From: Pyrocephalus nanus
Taxonomy: Eukaryota > Chordata > Aves > Passeriformes > Tyrannidae
Length of the DNA stretch: 64,000 nucleotides
Direction of reading: 5' to 3'
Assembly: GCA_038380795.1 (NCBI GenBank)
Contig: CM076267.1
Coordinates: 37,944,232 to 38,008,231 of the forward strand
Under the pieces are notes generated by a model that saw nothing but the letters and a program-made list of their open reading frames with translations, was not told the origin of the DNA and searched no databases. Positions 53,861 through 61,045 of this stretch are shown here, in pieces. Made by a program: the position numbers and the translations under genes. Every line of letters starts with the position of its first letter. Position 1 is the first letter of the stretch.

Positions 53861-54047
53861 TCAGCAGGGGGCGCCGTCGGGTCACTGGAGATGTAAAACT
53901 TGTAATGTCCTGTACCATTCACCAGGTGGCGCTGTTGGGTCGTTGGAAGTGCAGAACCTGTAGTGTCCTATGGTAGTCACCAGGTGGCGCTGTTGGATCA
54001 CTACAGGAGCAGAGCTTGTAATATCCAGTGCCTGTCACCAGGCAGCG
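53861..54047 (+). promoter_or_regulatory. Tandem array of four CTCF-like motifs in the 3' LTR
   Basis: This is the same array as in the other LTR, with motifs starting at 53861, 53919, 53977 and 54035. The three full units span 53861-54034 at exactly 58 bp each. The second motif reads TCACCAGGTGGCG here and TCACCAGATGGCG in the other LTR, one of only four substitutions between the LTRs. Both versions fit the R position of the consensus. Confidence 0.72.
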
Positions 54048-54637
54048 CTGTGGGATCCCTGGTCACTGCCACGTGGGATGGGGAAAACAAAAAAAAAAAA
54101 AACAACAACAACACCCCCCAGGGTATATCGGAGAAAAAAACAACAAAAAAACCTGATTCCTCTTCCCCTCCCGAGGAAAAGGAGGAAGGGGGGGGGCCGA
54201 AGGGGAAGGGGGGAGCGAAAAAAAAGAACAACACCGACAACACAGAAAGTTCTCTCAATGGAAGAAAAACTCACGAACTCCGGGGGGGGCCCCGACGAGC
54301 AGGAATAGCTGGGAAAGAACCGCAGCAGCCAAAAAAAAAAACAACTTCCCTCCGACAGGAAAAAACAACAACAAAAAAAAACCAACAGAACCAGTGTCTG
54401 CCGCTCACAGCAGCCTCTCCTCCTCCCCGCGAGACAGCCGACTCCCCCCCCACCTCCTTCCAGCCCCCACACACCAGCCCCAACTCCTCCCCCTTCGTTG
54501 CTAGGCAACTAATGTTCGACCATTAGCGCTGCGGCTAGTTCTTTTGTTTTCACCTGAATGGGTGTGCTGAGCACACACACACACACAGGGGGAGGGGAAG
54601 GGAAGAAAAATTCCTTGCTGAAGTCAGAACTATGACA

Positions 54638-54670
54638 TTATCCACCCCTAATTTTTCTTCCCATTCCCAT
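54638..54670 (-). promoter_or_regulatory. Polypurine tract region next to the 3' LTR
   Basis: The minus strand is purine-rich here (GGGAAGAAAAATTAGGGG, then TGGATAA) directly before the LTR start TGTC. This is where the plus-strand DNA primer of a retrovirus should lie. The tract is interrupted by thymines, so the exact primer is uncertain. The rest of the 154-nt tail (54638-54791) holds no gene. Confidence 0.5.
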
Positions 54671-54791
54671 GCCACTATACATCTATCAAATTGAACCCTT
54701 TTTTTTGTACTCCATACATACATACATTATTCTAAACTACATACACATTCATAAATATATAGGTACAAATACGGGTACAATTATAGCCTGT

Positions 54792-56912
54792 TTACCCTAA
54801 GATAATATCTCCTTGGGGTATGCACCAGGTTTCTCCATCTTCTTGCATCACCCACCATGTGGAACCAGGTCCTTGGGCAAAGACAACTCCACGAATGGAT
54901 TTGCCTTTGCTCGAGGCATGGTTAACCCAAACTGTTTTACCTAACATACCTCTCATGTGAACCACTGGGACCTTGTCCCCGTCTACAGTGTGAAGGGACT
55001 CTGATTGGGCAGGGCTGGCTCGATTGACAGAGCCTCTAGTGTTGACTAACCATGTAGCCTTTGCTAGGTGTTGATCCCAGTGTTTGAAAGTCCCTCCACC
55101 TAATGCTTTCAGGGTAGTCTTCAACAGTCCATTGCACTGTTCAACCTTCCCGGCAGCTGCTGCATGGTATGGTATGTGATAGACCCACTCAATGCCATGC
55201 TCTTTCGCCCAAGTGGTAACTAAACTATTCTTGAAGTGTGTCCCATTATCTGACTCAATCCGCTCTGGGGTGCCGTGCCGCCACAGGACCTGTTTTTCGA
55301 GGCCCAGGATGGTATTTCTGGCAGTGGCGTGGGGCACCGGATGCGTCTCCAGCCATCCAGTGGTGACTTCCACCATGGTGAGCACATAGCGCTTACCTTG
55401 GCGGGTCTGTGGCAGTGTGATATAATCAACCTGCCAAGCCTCCCCATATCTGTATTTATTCCACCGTCCACCATACCACAGGGGTTTCAGTCTCTTAGCC
55501 TGTTTAATGGCAGCGCATGTCTCACAGTCATGGATAACCTGAGAGATAGCATCCATGGTTAGATCCACCCCTCGGTCTCGTGCCCATCTGTAGGTGGCAT
55601 CTCTGCCCTGATGGCCAGCGGCATCATGGGCCCATCGTGCTAAGAACAGTTCGCCTTTGTGCTGCCAATCTAGGTCCACCTGTAACACCTCAACTTGTGC
55701 AGCTCGGTCTGCCTGTGCATTGTTGCGATGTTCTTCATTGGCTCGATTTTTGGGCACGTGGGCGTCTACGTGGCGGACTCTCACAATCAGTTTCTCTACC
55801 CGGGCAGCAATGTTTTGCCATATATCAGCGGCCCAGATGGGTTTTCCCCTACGTTTCCAATTGGTCTTCTTCCATCTGTCCAACCACCCCCACAGGGCAT
55901 TGGCCACCATCCATGAGTCTGTGTAAAGGTAAAGTTTCGGCCACTTCTCTCGTTCAGCAATGTCCAATGCCAGCTGGACGGCTTTGAGTTCTGCGAATTG
56001 GCTTGATTCACCCTCTCCTTCTATAGGTTCTGCAACTTGTCGTGTGGGACTCCATACAGCTGCTTTCCATTTACGTTTCATTCCTACAATACGGCAGGAA
56101 CCATCAGTAAAGAGTGCATAGCGTATGTCTTCTTCTGGTAGTTGGTTGTATGCTGGGGCTTCCTCTGCCCGTACCACTTGCTCCCCTTCTTCTTCTTCTG
56201 CTAGACTAAAATTCTCACCTTCCGGCCAGTTCGTGATGATCTCTAGGATCCCAGGGCGATTTGGGTTTCCAATGCGGGCGCGCTGCGTGATCAGGGCGAT
56301 CCATTTGCTCCAGGTGGCATCAGTGGCATGATGCGTAGAGGGCGTCTTGCCTTTGAACATCCAACTCAATACCGGTAGCCGAGGTGCCAGGAGGAGCTGT
56401 TCTTCTGTGCCAATCACCTCTGAGGCAGCTTGTACTCCCTCATAAGCTGCTAGGATCTCCTTTTCCGTTGGAGTGTAATTGGCTTCCGACCCTCTGTAGC
56501 TTCGGCTCCAGAATCCAAGTGGGCGGCCTCGGGTCTCACCAGGCACCTTCTGCCAGAGGCTCCAGGAGAGGCCCTTATCCCCAGATGCAGAGTAGAGCAC
56601 ATTTTTCACATCTGGTCCTGTCCTGACTGGCCCAAGGGCTACAGCATGGGCAATCTCCTGTTTAATCTGTTCAAATGCTTGCTGTTGTTCAGGACCCCAC
56701 TGGAAATCATTCTTCTTGCGGGTTACCAGATAGAGAGGGCTTACGATCTGGCTGTACTCGGGGATATGCATCCTCCAAAAACCTATGGCACCCAGGAAAG
56801 CTTGGGTTTCTTTCTTGCTAGTTGGGGGGGCCATTGCTGTGATTTTATCGATGACTTCAGTCGGGATCTGACGACGTCCATCTTGCCACTTTACTCCCAG
56901 GAACTGGATCTC
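54792..56912 (-). pseudogene. pol: Pol, second part: RT end, RNase H and integrase, downstream of the TGA
   Basis: Same frame as the preceding part, open to TAA at 54792. Counting from the Met at 56834, RT connection sequence runs to about residue 235. RNase H follows with Asp244 (FTDGS), Glu282, Asp306 (YTDS) and Asp376 (NNAQAD). Integrase has a zinc-binding set His403, His408, Cys437, Cys440, and a catalytic triad Asp470 (WQVDY), Asp529 (SDNGTHF) and Glu565, with 35 residues between the last two (DD35E). A tryptophan-containing C-terminal domain ends at 680. All catalytic residues are present. I see no dUTPase domain, which some ERV-L elements carry. Without suppression of the upstream TGA this part would not be made as part of Pol, hence the pseudogene label; the open frame itself is undamaged. 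Confidence 0.9.
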
Positions 56913-57974
56913 TCAGGCAGGTCCCTTGACTTTACTTTTTTTGATGGCCAACCCAGCGTCCAGGAGAATCTGTATGATCTTCTTTCCTTTCTCAGAGACC
57001 TCTTCTGCTGTGTCCCCCCATACAATGATGTCATCAATGTACTGAAGGTGTTCTGGAGCTTCACCTTTCTCTAGCGTAGCCTGGATCAATCCGTGGCAGA
57101 TGGTGGGGCTGTGTTTCCACCCCTGGGGCAGTCGGTTCCACGTGTACTGCACGCCCCTCCACGTGAAAGCAAACTGCGGCCTGCACTCTGCCGCCAAGGG
57201 AATGGAGAAGAACGCATTCGCGATGTCAATAGTGGCGTACCACCTCGCTGCCTTAGACTCCAGCTCGTACTGGAGCTCCAACATGTCTGGAACAGCGGCG
57301 CTCAGTGGCGGGGTGGCTTCATTCAGGCCACGATAGTCCACAGTCAATCTCCATTCTCCGTCAGACTTACGCACAGGCCAGATGGGGCTGTTGAAGGGGG
57401 AGTGGATCCTGCTGATCACTCCTTGACTTTCCAGCTCACGGATCATCTTATGGATGGGGATCACAGAGTCTCGGTTCGTTCGGTACTGCCGACGTTGCAC
57501 TATTGTAGTGGCAATTGGCACTCGCTGTTCCTCAACTTTCAACAGTCCCACAGCAGAAGGGTTCTCCGAGAGGCCAGGTAGTGAATTCAACTGCTTAGCC
57601 GCTTCTGTCTCCACAGCAGCTATCCCGAAAGCCCACCTATGTCCCTTGGGGTCTTTGAAATACCCATTCCTAAGGTAGTCAATGCCCAGGATACATGGGG
57701 CATCTGGACCAGTCACAATGGGGTGTTTCTGCCACTCCTTCCCGGTCAAGCTCACTTCAGCTTCCAACACGGTCAACTGCTGTGACCCTCCGGTCACCCC
57801 AGAAATGGAAATAGCCTCTGGTCCCACATGTCCTGAGGGCATTAACGTGCATTGAGCGCCAGTGTCAACAAAAGCCTTATATTCTTGTGGGTCTGATGTG
57901 CCAGGCCATCGGATCCACACCGTCCAATAGACACGGTTGTCCCGTGCCTCCACCTGGCTAGAGGCAGGGCCCCT
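56913..57974 (-). CDS. pol: Pro-Pol, first part: aspartic protease and RT palm, ended by premature TGA
   Basis: This frame continues gag in register after its TAG, so it is probably made as a Gag-Pro-Pol fusion by stop readthrough. The first seven codons precede a GTG at 57953; no ATG is needed. Numbering from that GTG, the retropepsin active site DTGA is at 30-33, with a CILGIDYL block at 87-94. RT motifs follow: SDGEWRLTVDYRGLN at 197-211, catalytic Asp243 in TIDIANAFF, LPQGWKHSPTICH at 275-287, and YIDD at 305-308 with the paired catalytic aspartates. A TGA at 56915-56913 cuts RT just after the palm. It could have come from CGA by C-to-T change at a CpG, but that is inference. The frame resumes unchanged after the stop, so this is a single nonsense lesion in an otherwise intact gene. 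Confidence 0.9.
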   Translation of the reverse strand, partial: RGPASSQVEARDNRVYWTVWIRWPGTSDPQEYKAFVDTGAQCTLMPSGHVGPEAISISGVTGGSQQLTVLEAEVSLTGKEWQKHPIVTGPDAPCILGIDYLRNGYFKDPKGHRWAFGIAAVETEAAKQLNSLPGLSENPSAVGLLKVEEQRVPIATTIVQRRQYRTNRDSVIPIHKMIRELESQGVISRIHSPFNSPIWPVRKSDGEWRLTVDYRGLNEATPPLSAAVPDMLELQYELESKAARWYATIDIANAFFSIPLAAECRPQFAFTWRGVQYTWNRLPQGWKHSPTICHGLIQATLEKGEAPEHLQYIDDIIVWGDTAEEVSEKGKKIIQILLDAGLAIKKSKVKGPA

Positions 57975-57977
57975 CTA
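57900..57977 (-). promoter_or_regulatory. Gag-Pol readthrough signal: TAG, 8-nt spacer, potential pseudoknot
   Basis: The gag TAG (57977-57975) is followed by an 8-nt spacer, then a perfect 6-bp stem: TGCCTC at 57966-57961 with GAGGCA at 57950-57945. The 10-nt loop contains GCCAGG (57958-57953), which can pair with CCTGGC at 57905-57900, giving an H-type pseudoknot with a 39-nt second loop. Gammaretroviruses use a UAG, an 8-nt spacer and a pseudoknot for the same purpose (family knowledge). Here gag and pol are in the same frame, as that mechanism requires. The fold is by eye only, and the second loop is long. Confidence 0.55.
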
Positions 57978-59825
57978 ATACTGGTCTCTGTCTTGCTCGT
58001 CACAGTTTTCCGTCTGCAAATACCGGCGGGAGGTACCTTCTAGTGGGTCAGATCCCTGCCCACGGGATACCGGCACTGCACTCACTTTCACGGACGTTGT
58101 TTTTCTCTGGTCCTTCAACTCTTGTACTCGGGCTGCCAAGGCATGGGTGGGTTTCTTGTCCCACTGTCCCATGTCTTCTCCAGAGCCAGCTAGGAAATAC
58201 CACAGCTCGGTTCGTGAGGCCTGTCTCCCCTCTCTGGCTGGGGGGCACCTGGTTCTCACTGGTGCCACCTGGGAGCTGTTCTTCTCCATCTTTTCTAGGA
58301 TTTTCTCCTGTTGATCTTGTAGTTTTGTAGCTATGGTAGTGAGGTTGTTGATCGAGGTCTCTACGGAGGAAACGCGGGCTTGCAGTGATTCTTGGACCAT
58401 ACTGTTGTACATCCGAAGTTTATTTGTTATAAACGCCACTGGCTCTCTCTTTTCCCCAGCCTCCAATGATGTCAGGTAACTGATGTGTGCAGATGGCCCC
58501 ATACGTATGAGGGTCCACCACATGTATGGTGTACATCTAACCTTGTCGGGATCGTGATTAGCTTGCATATCCCTTCCAAACAGTACCTCCAACAGTGCCA
58601 TTTCCCTCAGGCGTCGGATCCCCTCCTCCATGGTATTCCAGCTCTTTGTAAGATGGTCTGCTTGGAAGGCCTCTTTGTGAATGAACTTCTCTCTCACAGC
58701 ATCCAGCAGCCGTGCCCAGAGAGACAGGGGCTTTGATTCTCTCACAAATGCCTCTTCAATGCCCGCATCTCGGGCAATAGACCTCAAGGACCTTGCTTCA
58801 CCACCATCAAGGCTTATGGCATCACCCGTGGAATCCCAAACTCGGACCATCCAGGTTAGTATGGACTCATTCGGCTGACGAATGACGTCTTCCCGTAATT
58901 TCCGGAGATTGTCATACGATAAGGACTCAGTGATGATTTCTGGCTCCGGGTTGGCTGCCTGTGAGGGTCCTGCCTCCTCATCATCATCAACTGGGCGGGC
59001 TGATTTGGTCTTATATTTTCTCCTTTGGATAGGTGCAACCTCCATTGACTTGTTTGGTTCCTTGGAACTGGCCTGATCTGGAGTCACCCTTGTATCAGAC
59101 CTCTCGTTTTCATCTTTTCTTTTTCCCTGTGAGGGCTGCACCATACCAAGCACCTTTTTGTAGGCAACAGCTAAAGCCCCACATGCATCTGCCACCTGCC
59201 TTTCTATGGGTTTACCATGACTTCTCTCCCTTGCAGCTATTATTATCTGTGTAGGGTCTAGGAGTTTTTCGAGAGCGAACTTCCATGCTGTAGGAACTGA
59301 ACCACTTTCTAGAAATTTACCCAAGTCTTCCCATGGCCCATGCCATTCGAAGTTTCCCACCCCTGGGGCTGGCTTCTGTGCCCGTGCCTGGTTAATCCTG
59401 GGCCTAACTACAAATGTTAGATATGACACCGTGGCACAAGCTTGCACGAAAAACCCCAAAAGGAAAACGTCTCTTACACCTAAAGAGAGTTTAAATGTCT
59501 CAGAGGCCGTTGTATTAGAACCAAAGAGAAAATGTAGGAAGGGTTGGGTAAATATACCTCCCTGTGTTTCTCCATAGGGATAGGTGCCATTATCCTTAAA
59601 ACCCCAAAGGAGACAGTGTAGGCTAGAGCAGTAATATATCCTTGAGAACATGTCCCGAAGGAAAATAACAGGTGCTGAGTTTGCTATGTCATGAAACCAG
59701 TGCGAGATCTCAAACATACTTATTACAATGAGGGTCATAGTGTCTGAGCTGAAAAACATCGACAGGTGAGACATAGATTTTGGCATAATTATATACCACA
59801 GAAAAGCAGCGAGCTTAGACTTCAT
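57975..59825 (-). CDS. gag: ERV-L-type Gag polyprotein with hydrophobic N-terminus
   Basis: A 616-residue open frame starts at ATG 59825 in a good initiation context (A at -3), 75 nt after the primer-binding site, and ends at TAG 57975. Residues about 1-140 are rich in hydrophobic segments; the clearest, 119-140, is followed by arginines at 141 and 143 and looks membrane-spanning. Residues about 154-230 form a tryptophan-containing globular stretch, and 232-300 are charged and low-complexity. Residues about 303-455 resemble the ERV-L capsid region, with WMVRVWDSTG at 325-334 and EEGIRRLREMALLEVL at 400-415 as key blocks. Residues 476-516 look like a coiled coil. There is no CCHC zinc knuckle and no N-terminal glycine for myristoylation. 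Role: structural protein of intracellular particles. No frameshift or internal stop is present. The family call rests on remembered motif similarity, including to mouse Fv1, which derives from ERV-L gag. Confidence 0.85.
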   Translation of the reverse strand: MKSKLAAFLWYIIMPKSMSHLSMFFSSDTMTLIVISMFEISHWFHDIANSAPVIFLRDMFSRIYYCSSLHCLLWGFKDNGTYPYGETQGGIFTQPFLHFLFGSNTTASETFKLSLGVRDVFLLGFFVQACATVSYLTFVVRPRINQARAQKPAPGVGNFEWHGPWEDLGKFLESGSVPTAWKFALEKLLDPTQIIIAARERSHGKPIERQVADACGALAVAYKKVLGMVQPSQGKRKDENERSDTRVTPDQASSKEPNKSMEVAPIQRRKYKTKSARPVDDDEEAGPSQAANPEPEIITESLSYDNLRKLREDVIRQPNESILTWMVRVWDSTGDAISLDGGEARSLRSIARDAGIEEAFVRESKPLSLWARLLDAVREKFIHKEAFQADHLTKSWNTMEEGIRRLREMALLEVLFGRDMQANHDPDKVRCTPYMWWTLIRMGPSAHISYLTSLEAGEKREPVAFITNKLRMYNSMVQESLQARVSSVETSINNLTTIATKLQDQQEKILEKMEKNSSQVAPVRTRCPPAREGRQASRTELWYFLAGSGEDMGQWDKKPTHALAARVQELKDQRKTTSVKVSAVPVSRGQGSDPLEGTSRRYLQTENCDEQDRDQY

Positions 59826-59900
59826 GGTGCCTACAGGTTCACAAACACGTATAAAGTCACAAAAGGGCAGTTATTCCTTTTCCACTTTTCCTCTCTCAAA

Positions 59901-59918
59901 GCCCCACATTGGGCGCCA
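59901..59918 (-). promoter_or_regulatory. Primer-binding site, tRNA-Lys1,2 type
   Basis: TGGCGCCCAATGTGGGGC on the minus strand starts 4 nt after the 5' LTR end. It agrees at 17 of 18 positions with the site complementary to tRNA-Lys1,2, the difference being T at position 11. The primer tRNA starts minus-strand DNA synthesis here. Lysine primers are usual for betaretroviruses, lentiviruses and spumaviruses; ERV-L is named after leucine-primed members, so this pairing is worth noting. Confidence 0.88.
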
Positions 59919-60216
59919 AAATTGTCCCAGTTTAAATGGGACAAGGGTCTTCTGCTGAGGATGGATTAGGAGGAAAAGACCCCAAACTTTTTCCTAAGCA
60001 ATTATTAATCCAAAACCAAGGAGCTTTGATTGAAGGGAAAAAAAAACAAATTATGGAAAAGGGAAAACAAAATAACAGCCCTTTATTAAAAGGTATGTTT
60101 GTATTAACAAGAACACAAAAAAAAAAAAAAAAACCCAAGTAAACAACCAAGCAATACTACTATACCCACCAATAATCCCCTTCAAGAACAAAACCGATAG
60201 CCCAGCAAAAGGAAAA

Positions 60217-60224
60217 TTTAAATA
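60217..60224 (-). promoter_or_regulatory. TATA-like box of the 5' LTR promoter
   Basis: TATTTAAA on the minus strand lies between the CTCF-like array and the AATAAA signal, about 130 nt upstream of the latter. It is the best core-promoter candidate in U3. The transcription start would be expected roughly 25-30 nt downstream, which is inference. The copy in the 3' LTR is at 53813-53820. Confidence 0.5.
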
Positions 60225-60264
60225 GTTCAATTTTTAGCACCCTTTGGTGTAGTTCCAACCACAG

Positions 60265-60451
60265 TCAGCAGGGGGCGCCGTCGGGTCACTGGAGATGTAA
60301 AACTTGTAATGTCCTGTACCATTCACCAGATGGCGCTGTTGGGTCGTTGGAAGTGCAGAACCTGTAGTGTCCTATGGTAGTCACCAGGTGGCGCTGTTGG
60401 ATCACTACAGGAGCAGAGCTTGTAATATCCAGTGCCTGTCACCAGGCAGCG
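60265..60451 (+). promoter_or_regulatory. Tandem array of four CTCF-like motifs in the 5' LTR
   Basis: Thirteen-base matches to the CTCF core consensus CCASYAGRKGGCR begin at 60265, 60323, 60381 and 60439, exactly 58 bp apart, all on the + strand (opposite to proviral transcription). The first three match 12 of 13 positions (TCAGCAGGGGGCG, TCACCAGATGGCG, TCACCAGGTGGCG). The fourth, TCACCAGGCAGCG, matches 10. The motifs head a 58-bp tandem repeat whose remaining 45 bases also resemble one another. The array sits just upstream of the TATA-like box, in proximal U3. Binding is inferred from the consensus, not shown. Confidence 0.72.
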
Positions 60452-60473
60452 CTGTGGGATCCCTGGTCACTGC

Positions 60474-60479
60474 CACGTG
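60474..60479. promoter_or_regulatory. E-box CACGTG next to the CTCF-like array
   Basis: CACGTG, in the context CCACGTGG, lies 22 bp beyond the last CTCF-like motif. It is the core recognised by USF and other bHLH-zipper proteins. The second copy is at 54070-54075. A six-base motif alone is weak evidence, but the position is the same in both LTRs. Confidence 0.4.
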
Positions 60480-60899
60480 GGATGGGGAAAACAAAAAAAA
60501 AAAAAACAACAACAACACCCCCCAGGGTATATCGGAGAAAAAAACAACAAAAAAACCTGATTCCTCTTCCCCTCCCGAGGAAAAGGAGGAAGGGGGGGGG
60601 CCGAAGGGGAAGGGGGGAGCGAAAAAAAAGAACAACACTGACAACACAGAAAGTTCTCTCAATGGAAGAAAAACTCACGAACTCCGGGGGGGCCCCGACG
60701 AGCAGGAATAGCTGGGAAAGAACCGCAGCAGCCAAAAAAAAAAACAACTTCCCTCCGACAGGAAAAAACAACAACAAAAAAAAACCAACAGAACCAGTGT
60801 CTGCCGCTCACAGCAGCCTCTCCTCCTCCCCGCGAGACAGCCGACTCCCCCCCCACCTCCTTCCAGCCCCCACACACCAGCCCCAACTCCTCCCCCTTC

Positions 60900-60912
60900 G
60901 TTGCTAGGCAAC
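60900..60912. promoter_or_regulatory. X-box-like palindrome (RFX-type) in distal U3
   Basis: GTTGCTAGGCAAC is a perfect inverted repeat with GTTGC and GCAAC arms and a 3-nt centre. It resembles the palindromic X-box bound by RFX-family factors. An identical copy is at 54497-54509 in the other LTR. The match is by eye and binding is inferred. Confidence 0.45.
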
Positions 60913-61040
60913 TAATGTTCGACCATTAGCGCTGCGGCTAGTTCTTTTGTTTTCACCTGAATGGGTGTGCTGAGCACACACACACACACAGGGGGAGGGG
61001 AAGGGAAGAAAAATTCCTTGCTGAAGTCAGAACTATGACA

Positions 61041-61045
61041 CTAGC
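61041..61045. repeat. Target-site duplication, right copy (CTAGC)
   Basis: CTAGC directly follows the terminal GACA of the right LTR and matches the five bases preceding the left LTR. A 5-bp duplication is within the normal range for retroviruses. Confidence 0.93.

Larger units (their letters stand above)
53517..54637 (-). repeat. 3' LTR of the ERV-L provirus
   Basis: This is the downstream LTR (1,121 bp), with the same internal layout as its partner: X-box-like palindrome at 54497-54509, E-box at 54070-54075, CTCF-like motif array from 53861, TATA-like box at 53813-53820 and AATAAA at 53678-53683. It supplies the poly(A) site for the proviral transcript. Long open frames exist on both strands inside it, but they are made of homopolymer-coded lysine, glycine or phenylalanine runs and are not genes. 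Confidence 0.95.
53517..61040 (-). mobile_element. Near-complete ERV-L-like endogenous retrovirus (provirus)
   Basis: A two-LTR provirus of 7,524 bp lies on the minus strand. Seen directly: LTRs of 1,121 and 1,118 bp beginning TGTC and ending GACA, a tRNA-Lys-type primer-binding site, gag, a pro-pol frame with protease, RT, RNase H and integrase motifs, a purine-rich tract, and an identical 5-bp CTAGC on both flanks. Env is absent: only 154 nt separate the pol stop from the 3' LTR. The Gag core and the lack of env place it with class III ERV-L elements (family knowledge). The LTRs differ by four substitutions (53611/60017, 53730/60134, 53926/60330, 54235/60639) plus an A-run and a G-run length change, about 0.36% substitution divergence, so insertion was recent. 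The only inactivating lesion I see is a TGA in RT at 56913-56915. The exact repeat-library family name cannot be given from sequence alone. Confidence 0.96.
59923..61040 (-). repeat. 5' LTR of the ERV-L provirus
   Basis: This is the upstream LTR as transcribed on the minus strand (1,118 bp). Read 5' to 3' it begins TGTCATAG and ends GGGACA. U3 contains a (CA)8 tract, a perfect X-box-like palindrome at 60900-60912, long G/C-rich and T-rich blocks, an E-box CACGTG at 60474-60479, four 58-bp-spaced CTCF-like motifs (60265-60451) and a TATA-like TATTTAAA at 60217-60224. A poly(A) signal AATAAA at 60082-60087 lies about 130 nt past the TATA-like box, so the R region must include it. The 5-bp duplication and the adjoining primer-binding site confirm both edges. 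It is almost identical to the other LTR. Confidence 0.95.

Noticed and set aside
53963..54526. 187-codon open frame on the + strand inside the LTR, with a shorter counterpart in the other LTR at 60367-60711
   Set aside because: It consists largely of homopolymer-encoded Lys, Asn, Gly and Pro runs, overlaps the regulatory U3 on the opposite strand, and changes frame between LTRs after a one-base G-run difference.
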